64,000 nt of DNA, taken from NCBI GenBank assembly GCA_007922225.1, contig ML680098.1, forward strand, positions 2,914,001 through 2,978,000, written 5' to 3'. Of this stretch, positions 1-12,476 are shown one piece after another. Under the pieces are notes generated by a model that searched no databases, was not told the origin of the DNA, and saw only the letters and a program-made list of their open reading frames with translations. The position numbers and the translations under genes are program-made. Numbering within the stretch: the stretch's first letter is position 1; the number at the start of each line of letters is the position of its first letter. This DNA is from Emydura subglobosa (lineage: Eukaryota; Chordata; Testudines; Chelidae).

Positions 1-941
1 TTTTTGGTTCTTTTTTTTTTTTTTTTTTTGGTTCAATCTAGCTGTATCTCTTTCGTGGTGGGAAAGAAGAGTTCACCTAGGGTCCATCTCATTTGTTCAC
101 TTGTGGATAACCTCAGGTGATCTCCTGTTTCCATCTATGTTTCACAAAATTTTAGTTCTGCCACACTTGATTTATGTCGAACAGGGCTCGAAACTTGGAC
201 TATTGGTAGCCAGAGGCAAATACAAATGATTTGAGGGCCACTAATGAAGTCTAGAGGAAGTATGTAGGGGAGAGACTCAACTTGTGCCCCAAGCAACCTG
301 GAAGTGAGATGGTCCTAACCCTGGACCCTGCTTGTGGGCTCCATATTTCATAGCAGCCTCTAGCCTAAAATGGCTGAAATGGACAAGGTTGTCTTCCAGC
401 CCAGCACCTCTTGGAAGTGGTGGTATCTGCTGCCCTCATCTCCCTTTTTTATTGGGTGGTCCAGTTCTGAAATAGCTCCAGTAAATTGAGACAGTGTAAT
501 TGAAGAAGTCTTGTTAGTTTCACAGCTGCCCCAGGGTTCTGATTAGCATCTGTGAAACTGATCAGAGTTCTCTGCTTGGGAAAGCCCTAGAACAGTCAGC
601 AGGCTCAGAAAGAGTTCGTATTTTGAAGGCTGATGTATCAAACCAAGTGTCTGGAAATGTAATTTCATTTTTCAAAATGAAAGCTTAGACTGCAGAAAGT
701 TGTAGCTCAGAATTTTTGTCATTGTTTTCCCCCACTCATCAGGGACAGCTATTCACTAGCTGGGGCAAGTAGGCGAAACGTTCAGGCCCTGATGTCAGAT
801 ACCTATACAATTCTGATGAATTATTTGTCCTCCAGTTTAATCTTATTTAATAGGTAGATCCTGTCCAGGACAGAGTGGTGTATGAAAATATTGTAGTATC
901 GACCTTTTTATAAGTCATGGTGATGGTGGTATAAATATTCT

Positions 942-1035
942 GCATAAGCACTTTGGGGCATGGACTATCTTTTTTTTTTTTGTGAGTTAATACGGTGCCT
1001 AGCACATGGTGCTGGTCGATGACTGACTGACTGGG
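942..1035 (-). repeat. Dispersed SINE-like repeat, short copy
   Basis: This reads as the reverse complement of the unit at 29335-29460. The shared landmarks are the 'gcactttggggcatggacta' block followed by 'gtgcctagcacatggtgctg' in this copy, and the complementary 'gaccaggaccccgattctgc' and 'tgctgtataaacacag' blocks in the other. Finding two orientations in one window shows it is dispersed. It resembles a widespread amniote repeat (MIR/L2-like); the family name is uncertain. Confidence 0.55.
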
Positions 1036-2559
1036 ATTCTTTGTATTATATATTATTCATTATTTGCATTGCAGTAGCACCAATTTGGGCAAATGGAACA
1101 CAGCTGGTAATTGCTGAGTCCTGCTGTGTATCTCTGCAAACTGCATGAACTGATTGTGGGGAGGAGAGAGAGAACCAAAAATCACTTTGTATATAAATGT
1201 ATATACTCTGCAATCTATCACCAGTACTGACTGCAAATTTCAACCCTTCCTGCTTTCCATCAGGAATATGGTAGCAAAGCTCTACAGATAAATTTTATGC
1301 CCTGATATGCCCCCCTGAAAGAGCTGCCTCTTCATTCTTCTCAGTTATTCATCTGCAGTTACTGCCTGCTGGCTCTGTCCTGCCCATGGCAGATGTCCCT
1401 TCACTGAGAAGGCTTCTTTCCTCTGACAGATTTCTGTTTTATTTCAGATTTGTTGCTTAGTAATTAGTTGGGTTTTGTTTGTTTTACTTAAGGGAGGAGA
1501 CTTTGGCAAGGACACTGGGCATTCTGGATGGACAAAACGCTGAGGGGAGGGAGAAGGCATTTGGTGCCCTGTGAAGTGGCACTCCACAAGGATTAACAGC
1601 AGGCTGCTTCTGCTCTCCCTGGTGTTCTGAACTCCCTTCCATTCCTTGCTGATGCTTGCAATGTCACTTTGCATCCAGGCCATGAGCAGGCTGCCAGGCA
1701 CTGGGAATTGTGGGCAGAGGAGAAGCCTTCAGGGAGCTGTGTCAGAGGAACAGCTGGACCTGTAGGAGGAAGGAGAATTATCTATATTTGTAAGACGCCT
1801 GTCACCTTGATATCTAAGTGCAGAGCTAAGTTTGAAGGATAAAAAAAGCATCCTCTGGAATGTGTGCATTTATATGTACAAGGATTTTTCTTTTAATTAA
1901 TAGTTTTAATTTATGGACCTTGTTCCTTGGGAAAAGCCTACTGAAAAAGAACTTTGATCTGAACATAAACTTAAACTGATCTTTTTTGATAAGGGGTCCT
2001 ATAATCTGAATCCTGCTGCAGGGAAGGCTCTGCTCTCAATTGCTGGTAGCTTTAACCAGCTGTGTCGTCCTTGACGAGAGTAGCTATATTGCAGGGTTGT
2101 GGAGGATGTGGCAGCTGGATCCCAGTCTGTTAAGGGGTCTCTGTTTCCCCACTGAGGCCTGAACTAGTTGCTGTTCAAGGGGTGCTGTTATCCCATCTTT
2201 TTCCTTCCCATGAGCATCTTGCCTTGATTTCTGTGCTTTTATATCACTTGTGGGTGACATTGCTCATTGCTATCATCTCAGCTAGTATTGGGAGACAGGA
2301 CAGTTATCAACCCATTACTTCATTTGTCCTTTTTAATTCCATGAATTCAAGTTAGTTTTGTTATAATCTTGCCACTTGTGTGGCTAGCTAACTAGTACTT
2401 CATCTGATAATTCAGTTTCTGTAGTCTAATAGTTTGCCAGGCCTAATAACTGAGTCGTCATAATTCCTGCAAGCTTTCATGAATCCAAAAGACTAGGTAA
2501 TTTTCCTTTTTAAGAATTAGTTTCTCACTGACTTTTAATTGATTAACTGAAAGAAGGAC

Positions 2560-3865
2560 AGGACACACTTAATATGGATTTAATCAGGCTGCAACTTTAT
2601 TAAATGTTTGGGACTACCCAGCAGATAAGTGTATGGGGCATGTTCATTCAATAACTACGTGGGGGGGCTTCCCCCAGACCCCTTAGTTTTCCGTCCAGTT
2701 CCCCCAGCTAACCCCCTCTTATGAAGGTTAAGGTGGGCTATAGGGAAAGGGGATTGGCTCCCTGCCCTACAAGACATAGGAGTCCAGAACGCATGCTCTT
2801 TTTCCACCCCCCACCCTATTCCTTTAACCAATACCTCCTTTTTAAGTCCTTTACCAAGCCATTTTTCCGGTCATTGTATCCCTTTCTGTGGTGTATCTGC
2901 GCTGAACATCGGCCCATATCTACACAGTGAGTTGTGATAAATAGCCTAACTCCCTCTTCACCTCTCATGTTAACACAGCCTTCCCTGAACCCGCTACTAT
3001 TTCGGTTCCGGGATGTGGGCAGGCACATGGCTAAGGGGCCTAAGGGGAGGAACTACTGGGACTGGGACTCAACTAAGTTTGGGGGACAACAAATGAGAAA
3101 CAGTAACAGGTGTGAGGGTCAAAAGGCTAAATGGAGGGAACGTGAAGGGGACACTGAACAGCGAGCCCCAGAGAGCACCCGCTGTTCCTCAAAAGTAGCT
3201 AAGGAATCAGCGGACACAGCCCAGAGGAGCTCTGCCCGGCTACGTGAGTGGATGGAGGAACGTAAATAGGCCCTACAGTTTGAGCACCTCCTCAGCCAAC
3301 ATCCTCTCCCTGGTGTTATAGATGGCCACCTTGACTACGGCAAGGAGGAGATTGACGAGGAGGTTCTGTGACTTTGTGGGGCCACAGATGGGGTGAGCCT
3401 ATATCAGAAGGTGTGGGGAGAAGTTCAGCCTGTGGGGAAGGTGTAAAAACCTTCTTTCCGCCTAGGTCAGTCTGGTAGTGAAGGGGGGAAAATCATTCCT
3501 TTCCCCCTCATCCCCCCACTCAGAAAGGAATAGCTAGTGCAATGCCCACAGCAGGTCCTGAATAAACCTGACATTGTCACCTCAAGGGGAGGAAGGGTGG
3601 GTGCTGCCTCACCTGCTCGGTGGAGAAAGGGCGTCTCGCGTCCAGGCTTGCCACTTTTCCATCCTTCAGTTCCCAGGGAATAAATCAGTGTCATCACACT
3701 GACCCACACTCCTCTTTTTGCAGCAGCTTCTCACCTCTCTTCCCTTCTCCACACTCATAGTGCACTCTTCCCTTTCCTTTGGCAAATTGGACAATGCTTA
3801 AATTCCCCGCTTAAAGATGCACTGTGGTCATTATTTGCACAAGTAATAAAAAGTTTTCTGAAAGT
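2560..3865 (+). pseudogene. Unclassified insertion-like segment with a broken coding-like frame
   Basis: This stretch is noticeably richer in G and C than its surroundings and holds an open frame from about 2934 to 3269. After one in-frame stop (3267-3269) the same frame stays open to about 3371. Around the stop it reads as plausible protein: charged residues with LREWMEERK before it, then QFEHLLSQHPLPGVIDGHLD and an acidic KEEIDEE run. The outer parts carry outward-facing AATAAA motifs: near 2605 on the minus strand and near 3847 on the plus strand. I cannot name the family. It could be a decayed retroelement gag-like gene or a processed pseudogene. No terminal repeats or target duplication were found by eye. 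Confidence 0.35.
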
Positions 3866-4829
3866 TTCTGGAAGTTTATGCCCTAGGAATTATTTTGGGG
3901 AAGTTCTATGGTCTGTGTTACACAAGAGGTTAGAATGAATGAATAATTCTTAATTGGCATCATCAGTACCAACACTCTACAGCAAAACATTTCAAAATTA
4001 CATTTAAGAAAACACATGCTTGGTCTTTTGACTTGCTATATCACACTTGGTTAGCTAAATGTTAACAGAATTTTTTCTTCAAGCACTGAAACAATAATTT
4101 CCATTAAAAGCAACCTATATATGTGTGCACGTGTCACGAGAGCAAAAGAGAAAGACAGACCCCAGCAGTTTTCATGTGCAAACATCTGCAAACTTCTTCT
4201 GTAACTGAAAAATAATCTGATTTGCATGACAGTGCTTAAAGCAATTAAATTGTCTAAGCAAAATACTTTTTAAAATCTGAAGGAATTGCTGTCTGTGAAT
4301 TTCTAAAAGCTTTCATCTGGAGCCTTTTTAAAAAAACAAAACAAAACAGTATTCACTGTGTACATTACACAATTCCCTCTGATGTTGCTGGGTGCAGCTG
4401 CTCCCAGAATCAGCAACTCCTCCTCTAAAACATGTATTAACTTTTTTTTGGATTTAATTATTTTCAGGGACCATTACAGAAGCACGTACCCGTACAATAT
4501 GTAAAACCTCCCATGGCAAATGGGTACAGGAAAAATGTATTTAGACTAACATGTTCAAAATGCAACAATGAGCACAAATTTAGGGCTAGCTTTTAATTTT
4601 ACAACCTGCCCTGAGTAAGGGACAGCATATAGCTGCACCATCAAAAACACTCATTGCTTATTAGTTTCCCTCCCACCCCCCAGACTCCAACCATTTCTCA
4701 CCCCTGCCTGACCACAGTAATGGCATCCCAGAGCCTGCTCTGTGACCCATGAGGCAAGCAGCCTACCCTGCACATTGTCATAAGGGCAGGTATCAGGAGT
4801 GATTTTTGTTTTTAACAATCTGTTGCCTG

Positions 4830-7430
4830 CTAACTATCCCCCATTATGTATTTTTGCATTTGATTTTTCTTTAAGTGTCACACTTTACATTTGTATTTGT
4901 TAAATTTCATTTTGTTGGCTACAGCCCAGTTCTCAAATTTATCAAGATCCCTTTTGAATTTTAACTCTAGCCCCCAAAGTGTTGGCACCCTCTCCTCTCC
5001 TTTGTGTCATCTGCAAATGTGATCAGTATGCTCTCTCTTCCTACATCCAGGTCATTAATAAAGATATTAATGAACACAGGACCCATAACAGATCCCTATA
5101 GAACCTCACTTAAGACCTCCTTCCACCCTGACAGCCTTCCATCAATATTTGCTTTGTTTGCAGTTGTTTTAACCAGTTCTGTATCCACTTACTGGTAGTT
5201 CTGCTGAGCCTGCTTTTCTCCAACTTACTTATGAGAATGTCAAGTGGGACTGTCAGAAGTCTTGCTGAAGTCCAAGTATGTTATATCCATCACATTCCAT
5301 CTATCCACCAACCAGATACCCTATCAAAGAAGGAAATCAAGCTGGTTTGGCATGATTTGTTCTTAGTAAATCCAGGCTGGCTGCTAGTGACTTCCCTTTC
5401 ATCCTCCAAATACTCACAAATCAAAAATTTTATATATTGCTCTAGTAACTTCCCACATATTGAAGTCAGGCTGACTGTTCTATAGTTCCCCAGCTCCTCT
5501 TTTCCCCCCTCTTTAAAGATTGGCATTAAGTTAGCCTTTCTCCAGTCTTCCAGGACCTCTCCTGTCATCCGTGAGTTTGCAAATATGATTGTGAGTGGCT
5601 CCAAGATTTCTTCAGCTAATTCCTTCAATGCCATGGAGTGAATAGCATCAGGCCATGCTGACTTGAATTCATTCAAATTGGTCAGATCTCTAATGTGTTT
5701 GTTACTTAGCACAGTCAGCATCCCTTCCTCTTTATTGTCTATGGTAACTTCACTAGTCGTCCAGTCATGTTGTTTTTTGTGAGAAGACTGAAGCAAAGTA
5801 GGCACTCAGTAGCTCTGCCTTCCTATCATCTTCCATTACCATCTTCTTCTTTGAGCAGCACACCATCCTTCATCTTTGTATACATTCTTTTTAGTCTGAC
5901 ATATTTGAAGAACCCATTCTTGTTGTGCCTAACATTCCTTCCCAGCTGTAACTCATTCTTGGCCTTGGCTTTCCTGATTTTTTTGTCCCTACCACGCACG
6001 CTATTCCAATGTATACTTCCTTGGTGACATGCCCCTCCTTCCATTTCCTGTATGTATCCCTTTAGGTTTTTAGATAGCTAAAAAGCTCCTTGTACAGCCA
6101 CATCAGTCTCCTGTGGCTCTTATCTTTCCTCTGCATCAGAATAGTTTGATGATGAGCCTCTATTAGATCTTTTAGGAACTGCCAACCCCCTTCGACTCCT
6201 TTTCTTCCCAGTTGATCTTTCCATGGGACCTTGCTGCTCTGAGTAGGTTGAAATTTGCCTTTTCTGAAGTCCAGTGCCCTTGTGTTGCTATTCTCATGTC
6301 CTCCTTTCTTTAGGATCTTGAATTCTATCACAATCACAATCACTTCCTCTGAAGTTCCTGACCACCTTCATGTTTGCAGTTAGTTCATCCCTGTTGGTCA
6401 AAACCAGATCCAAAAGGGATAATGCCCTGGTTGTTCCCTCAACTTTTTCTGATTTCCCTATACATGCTAAGAACTTGCGGGACATATGTCTTGCTATAAT
6501 AGTCTACCAACAGATATCAGGGAAGTTAAAATCCCCTATTAATACTAGCTCAAGTGTTAACTAATCCTGTTACCTGCTTGTAGAATGCCTCATCCACTTC
6601 CTCTTCCTGATTTGGGGGTCTATAATAGACCTTCCCCCCCTCCCCCCATAACATCACTACTATTCTTTCCCCTTTCTATCGTCACACACAGACTCTCAGT
6701 AGATCTGCTGCTCGTTTCCTCTTGATCCTTGGTGCATGTGTATACATTCTTGACATACAGTGCAACGCCTCCTCCTTTTTCCCCATTCCTCTCCTCAATG
6801 CTGGCACACAAGTCATGGTACGTGTCTCACCAAATCCCTGTAATGCCAATTAAGTCGTCATTTTTTTTTTATACCATGACTTCCAGTTCATCCTGCTTGT
6901 TCCCCTTACTCCTTGCATTGGTATCGAAGATGGCTTGCAGACTGTTGCTTTTCTTCTTGTCTCTTTAATGAAGCTGTGGTTTCTAGTCCCTTTCTCCACA
7001 GTTTAGCCCCTTTTCCCTTGTCTTTGTTATTTGAGCCCAGATGCGCGTTGGCCAGATTTTTGTCATGCCCCATAAGTCCTAGTTTAAAGCTCTCCTGATC
7101 AGGCATCCCCGTCCAAAGATGCTCTCCCAGGTATTGGATAGATGGAGCCCATTCCAGCAAAATAATCCTCCTTCCTGGACCAGAAGCTCATTGTCAGAGA
7201 AGCCAAGGCCCTCTCGTCGACACCAACTGCATAGCCCTGTATTTACTTCCACAGTTCAATAATCCCTGCATGGGCCTTTTACTTCAACAGAGAAGACAGA
7301 CAAGAACACCACTTGTATGCAAACTTTTATCCTTCTTCCCAAAAGTGTCTGCAGTAACCTGTTGAAGGTCATTGTTGGTGGTATTGGGGATGCCCATGTG
7401 GATAGTGGTCTGAGGATTTGATGAGTCAAT
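4830..7430 (-). mobile_element. CR1/L3-type LINE, long decayed copy
   Basis: Minus-strand pieces of a non-LTR retrotransposon ORF2 follow each other in the correct order from high to low coordinates. An endonuclease-like piece lies at 6811-6620 (contains GGGVALYVKN), a linker at 6485-5826, then reverse transcriptase at 5805-5290 with LAEEILEPLTIIFANS, DWRKANLMPIFKEGGKEEL and NYRTVSLTSICGK. That order of motifs is typical of the CR1/L3 clade. The tail region extends to about 4830. Many frameshifts and stops separate the pieces, so it is an old, dead copy. No clear poly-A or octamer tail or target duplication was identified. Confidence 0.85.
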
Positions 7431-7434
7431 GGGG

Positions 7435-7985
7435 GGTGATAGTACTGCCCTACTCAGCACTGGTTAGGCCTCAGCTGTGTCCAGTTTTGGTCACCAATAT
7501 ATAGGAAGGCTGTAGAGAAAATTAGAAAGGATCGAGAGGTGAGCATCAAGGTTGGTCAAATGGATCAAACACAAGCCCAGTGAGCAAATGCTGAAGGAAC
7601 TGAGTGTGTTTAGATTGGAAAAGAGGAGATGAAGGGTGGGGGAAGGGGGACGGACATGATCGCAGTCTTCAAATAAGTGACAGGCTTCCATTAAAAAAAT
7701 GGATAAAAGTTAGTTGTTCTCTCTTGCCAAAGGGCAGGAAAAGAGGCAATGGTTCGAACAACAGCTAGCAGATTGAATCTCAGGAATAGCTTCCTAATAA
7801 GAATAGTAGGACAAAGGAATAGACTGCCTAGGGAGGATGTGGATGCGCCTTCACTGGAGACTTTCAAAAAGAGGCTGATAGCTGTCTGTCTTGGTTGATT
7901 TAAACACAACAAATCCTGCATCTTCACAAGGGTTAGACTAGATGACCTTTGTGGTCTATGGTAACCCTATGGTTTTATGACTCTC
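7435..7985 (+). mobile_element. CR1 LINE 3' fragment
   Basis: It begins at the CR1 region coding for the C-terminal part of ORF2 (nucleotide landmarks 'gtccagttttggtcaccaat' and 'gagatgaagggtgggggaag') and ends at the 3' UTR with 'ggttagactagatgaccttt' and a short TATGGTTTTATGA-like tail. These are standard sauropsid CR1 3' features. It is 5'-truncated and directly abuts the 5' side of the minus-strand CR1/L3 element at about 7430, so the two LINEs point away from each other. Confidence 0.8.
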
Positions 7986-8650
7986 TATTACAGTAAAAAG
8001 CTCAGAACATTCAAAATGATATGAGCCAAGCAAGAGAATGAAAGGGCACCATCCAAGAACCACTGTGTAAGGATGCATAACTTCTACCCCCAGCAGAAAT
8101 GTTAGGGCAAATTGAAAAATATTTTATCAATATTCCACTTAAAAACTAGTTGTGCCTACTCTATGTCCCCTTCTCTCCATCATTACTGCCTGTCAAAAGG
8201 AGAATGTAACCAGAAGCTATTACCTACCTGCTCTGCCACTGATTTCCACCCAATTCTTTGGTGACAGTGCTACTCCGTGCTTGGCGCACAAGCACTTACT
8301 TCCATAAAAATTACTCTTGATTTCACAAGCTGGATTGTGGCTCCGCTCATTGATTCTGCCTGGCCTGGGAAGCAGGCTGATGCAGGAAGCTTCTATTTAC
8401 ACACAAATATCTTTGTGATCAGCAGGGAGTGATAAGAAAGAAAATACAGCAAAAGTGTGACAGTTTTACGAGGATTTGTTCTTTTAACAGCACCTTTCAT
8501 GTGCACAGCACTAACTTTATCATAAACAAAAAAGAAACAAAAGGGAAGAAATAAAATATTTACACAGGTTTAGAGTTAGGGTGAGCACTTAGGGAGGAAA
8601 ATGTCTAAGGGATTTGTGACAGTGGCACAATTACACACGTAAATGTTATC

Positions 8651-8655
<5 letters not shown>

Positions 8656-8707
<52 letters not shown>
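8656..8707. repeat. (AC)n microsatellite, 26 units
   Basis: An uninterrupted CA dinucleotide run of 52 bp sits eleven bases upstream of a short inverted-repeat element. It is long and pure enough to be highly polymorphic. Confidence 0.98.
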
Positions 8708-8709
<2 letters not shown>

Positions 8710-8718
8710 TTACGACCC

Positions 8719-9050
8719 TAAGGCCTTGTCTACGCTACAAAATTGAGTCCACCTAAACTAAGTCGATATACGTGGAGGTTCATGCCTGCGCTACACCCCC
8801 TGTCAGTGGGGCATGGAAGTCAAAGGGGCTCCAGCTGTGAGCCCCAAAAAGGGCTGACAGGCAACAAGCTAAGTAAGTAATGCAGTGTCTACAGAGACAC
8901 TGCATTGACCTCTCATGGAGGTAGCGTTAAGTCAACCTAGTGGGCGACTTACATTGGTGGGAGCAATGTTGTAGCGTAGACACTGATAGAGTTAGGTCAA
9001 TGTAAACTGTTTTAAGTCATCCTCGCTCTGTAGTGCAGACCAAGCCTAAG
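8719..9050. mobile_element. Short inverted-repeat element (MITE-like family A), copy 1
   Basis: The left end reads 'taaggccttgtctacgctac'; the right end, read in reverse complement, gives 'cttaggcttggtctgcacta'. These are imperfect terminal inverted repeats around about 330 bp with no coding potential. Similar ends occur in copies near 26013, 39329, 43119, 45237 and 63656, so this is a multicopy non-autonomous DNA-transposon-like family. I believe it is common in turtles and crocodilians, but I cannot assign it to a superfamily from sequence alone. Confidence 0.75.
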
Positions 9051-9869
9051 TGTGCTACCCATATTGCTGGTGGCAGCGCAGGTGTGAGAGTAGGTGCTGC
9101 CCAGCTACTAATTCCTACCCTGTACTTATAAGCAGGAGAACATACAGGCACGGTGGGGAAGGAGGTGCAGCCTGGGTACCCCCCTCATAAGGCACCACCA
9201 GCACAGCCAAACTGGCATGCAGGGAGAGAGAATCTGTGCCAGGAAAAAAGCTGAGGCAGTTAATCATAGAGCTAGGCGGGCCCTGAATTATGAGTCACAA
9301 TTCAGTCCCTGCTCTGCTCCTGGGACAGCAGAATGATGTGCTGCACTTCATGCAGGGCACACCTTAAACTGCACTCTAACTCACACATTATCTATATATT
9401 AACATAAGGGAGCTGGGGCCGGAACAATTTCCCAGAAATAGTGTACATAAGCTGGATCTCTCCAAAGCCCCTGCTATTTATGTGCTTCCCTGTTTCAGGG
9501 TAGTCAGGGGTAAGGGTGAGAGACACCACAGTACTTATTGTGGCTGATAATCTAAGAAAATCTTGTTTATTGACATCTGAATTTACTATGACTTTTACCG
9601 CACCTGAGGGGAGCAATGGAACACAGCCTAATTGTTCCATTCCCAGATGTGTAATGTTTATATTCAAATTGCTTCCAATATGGCTCTAAGTAGTTCATAT
9701 AAAAGTTACAGTACAGGTCATTTATGACTGGTTCAAAACTCATATCAGAGTGCCAGACTAAAGCTGTTTATCTTCCCCCTCAAGTCAGCTATCTAACTGG
9801 ATGTTTTCAAACAAAACCGAGTAAATGGTGTTGGTTTGCTTCAAAAAAAAATCTGTCTGGCCAAGAACA

Positions 9870-10646
9870 TTTTTTTTTCTGATTAAAAAAAAAAATGGTG
9901 GAGCTAAGAAATAAGTTAGCCTGTCCCTGTCAACCAATCTGTAAGACACAGTTTGTTTACATTTACAGGGGATAATGCTGCCCGCTTCTTATTTATAATG
10001 TCACCTGAAAGTGAGAACAGGCATTCACATGGCACTGTTGTAGCCAGTGTTGCAAGGTATTTTCGTGTCAAATATGCTAAACATTTGTATGTCCCTTCAT
10101 GCTTCGGAATGTTTAGCGTATCTGCTACATAAAGAGTTTGCAAGGCCGGCTACAACAGTTCCAGGTAAGCACCTGTTCTCACTTTTAGGTGACATTATAA
10201 ATAAGAAGCGGGCAGCATTATCCCCTGTAAATGTAAACAAACTTGTTTTTCCTACTGATTGGCTGAACAAGAAGTGGGACTGAGTGCACTTACAGGTTCT
10301 AAAGATTTACATTGTGTTTTGTTTTTGAATGCAACAAATGTAACCAAAAAAAATCTATCTTTTGGAGGTTGCACTTTCACGATGAAGAGATTGTACTACA
10401 GTACTTTTATGAAGTGAATTGAAAAAGATTTATTTTCTTTTTTATAGTGCAAATATTTGTAATAATAGTGAGCACTGTTCACTTTGTATTCTGTTTTTAA
10501 TCGAAATCAATATATTAAAATGTAGAGAACATTAAAAAAAAAAAATCACTAATCAGCGTTAAGCGCAGTGTTAAACAGTAATAGAATATCATTTATTTAA
10601 TCTCACGGTTAATTGCTATTTTATTACATTGATTGATAGCCCTAGT
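9870..10646 (+). mobile_element. hAT DNA transposon relic with head-to-head duplicated transposase end
   Basis: Two oppositely oriented pieces of a hAT-type transposase C-terminal (dimerisation) region lie side by side. The minus-strand piece at 10143-9916 and the plus-strand piece at 10047-10283 both contain ATTVP followed by LFSL, GDIINKKRAALSPVNVNKL, then TDWL. The DNA forms an inverted repeat: 9921-10086 against 10108-10280, with a loop of about 20 bp. The plus-strand side continues into non-coding 3' sequence ending at about 10646 in 'gattgatagccctag', which looks like a hAT terminal inverted repeat. The N-terminal BED finger and catalytic core are missing, so it is dead. Confidence 0.75.
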
Positions 10647-12348
10647 ATCTTGTATTCAGTTTTGCCAAATAACTGGAGCAAAAAGCTAGACTGAGTGTGT
10701 TCAGTTGTCTGTAAAGACATGCAGAATCTACATTTAAAAATGTAGGGCCCAATCTTGCAATTTACAGTGCACAGGTGGATCTTCTCCTTTCTTCCTGCCT
10801 TTCTCTCCACTCTGATCTCTGCCTGGGCCTACACATGATAAATTGTAAGCTTGCAGCCCAGCAGAGTATGTGTATCTAAATTCAAAAGCATGTATCCTTT
10901 CTGCAATATGTTATGTAATGTTGTACTTGAAGAGTAAGAGTTGTTGAACCTAATATGATTTCCATCTTGCCTAAGAATTCCCTTAAATTGCTATCGATTT
11001 AACATTATGTAAAAGTGGCAATTCATTTTCATAACACTTAATATGAAAAATACCCTTAATAGCTCAGAAATTCTGTTAAAATTTCCACAAAATGGTTATA
11101 TCCCTTTTGAAAACAGTTACCTTTGAAACTTTGTTTTCTAATTGACTTTTGTCTGAAACAAATACATCTTATTTTCTATTTTGAAAACAAAAGCAATTTT
11201 AAGCAAAGAGGAGATGGATTCTTTGTCTAAAAATATTATTGGGCAGGAAAAGCTGTAGAATTGCGTTTTCCATAATTTTTAACTTTTTTTTTTAAAAAAA
11301 AGTTGGTTTTCTGGGTTTTTATATTCCATGTTGAATTTTCTGCACAACCCTAGTACTAGCACTTAAAAGGGGTACAAAGTGTTGGACCCTCAATTTGTGT
11401 AACAGGGTTATATTTACACTTCCTCATAAATCAATCAAATGACTAGTGTCTTATAGTACCTTATAAAGCTTCAAATAAAAACTTTAAAATTGTAATTTCT
11501 TGATGTCTTAACTAGACATAAATCTGCATTTTGCAGCAATAAACTAAAATAGACAATAAAGGTTTGAAAATAGTTTGGGTACACACCTTTAGAAATTTAA
11601 CAGTTTTTTATGGTAGGAGTTGGTATTTAAATAAAAAGATACTAACATAAGCAAACGAAGGAAGTGTATTTATTCCTGAACATTTCAGTCTGATAATCCT
11701 GCTACAATTCTTACTGTGTTGTGAAAAGAATAGCACAGCGTTAGGAATTGAAACCAGATTATCAACACAGATTTTAGTCTCTGCTCTGATTGCCTTGCTG
11801 TGGCAGGTTCAAGACATACAAGTCAGACTCTTGCATGTATTTAAATCTACTTTTGCATGCTTTGTTGCATGATGGGGAGACATAATTTAATGAGACTGCT
11901 CATGGGTGGAAGTATTTGCAAGATCAGGGCCTAGGGCTTTAAACAAGTTGTAGCACATAGATACCTTAAAAGTACTTGATTGCATTAATTTTTTTTATTT
12001 GGAGGTGGGAAAAGAATACTGCATATCAGATATGAAATTTATTTTAAGATGCACATTTTTAAAAGCGGTTAAAGTTAAAGTTGAAAAAAGTGTTACCCTA
12101 TTGAGAGAGGCACTTAGTAATTTTTTGCATTTTAACACTTACTTTATTAAAGTGAAAGAAAATTCTCTTTAACTTTAACCTGAAAGTTTGAAGCTTAAGG
12201 TCAGCTTGGAGTGAATCTGTGTAGCCAGGCTAAAATCTAGGGGTGAAATCCTGGCTCCATTGAAGTCCATGTGATCTCAGGTGTCTGTCCTAAAAGTTGA
12301 GATGATTAAGTAGGTTTGTGCCTGGTGCTTTTTTAATGGTAACTCATA

Positions 12349-12476
12349 TGATCCCAATCCTGTAAACACATGTGCATGTGAATAATTTTACATCGAATCA
12401 TAGTTCCAAAGAGTTCACTGGAGCTACTCCTATGCATAAAATTACACACAAGTGTAAGTGTTTATGGGATCAGGGT
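12349..12476. mobile_element. Palindromic short element (family B), copy 1
   Basis: The left arm begins 'tgatcccaatcctgtaaaca' and the right arm ends 'gtgtttatgggatcaggg'. The two arms are imperfect reverse complements of each other around a centre near 12412. The unit is about 128 bp, non-coding, and resembles the copies at 36554-36690 and 51171-51288. It is probably a non-autonomous DNA transposon. Confidence 0.7.

Noticed and set aside
8656..8707. CA repeat considered as a CRISPR-like or satellite array
   Set aside because: A simple dinucleotide repeat without spacers; an ordinary microsatellite in a vertebrate genome.
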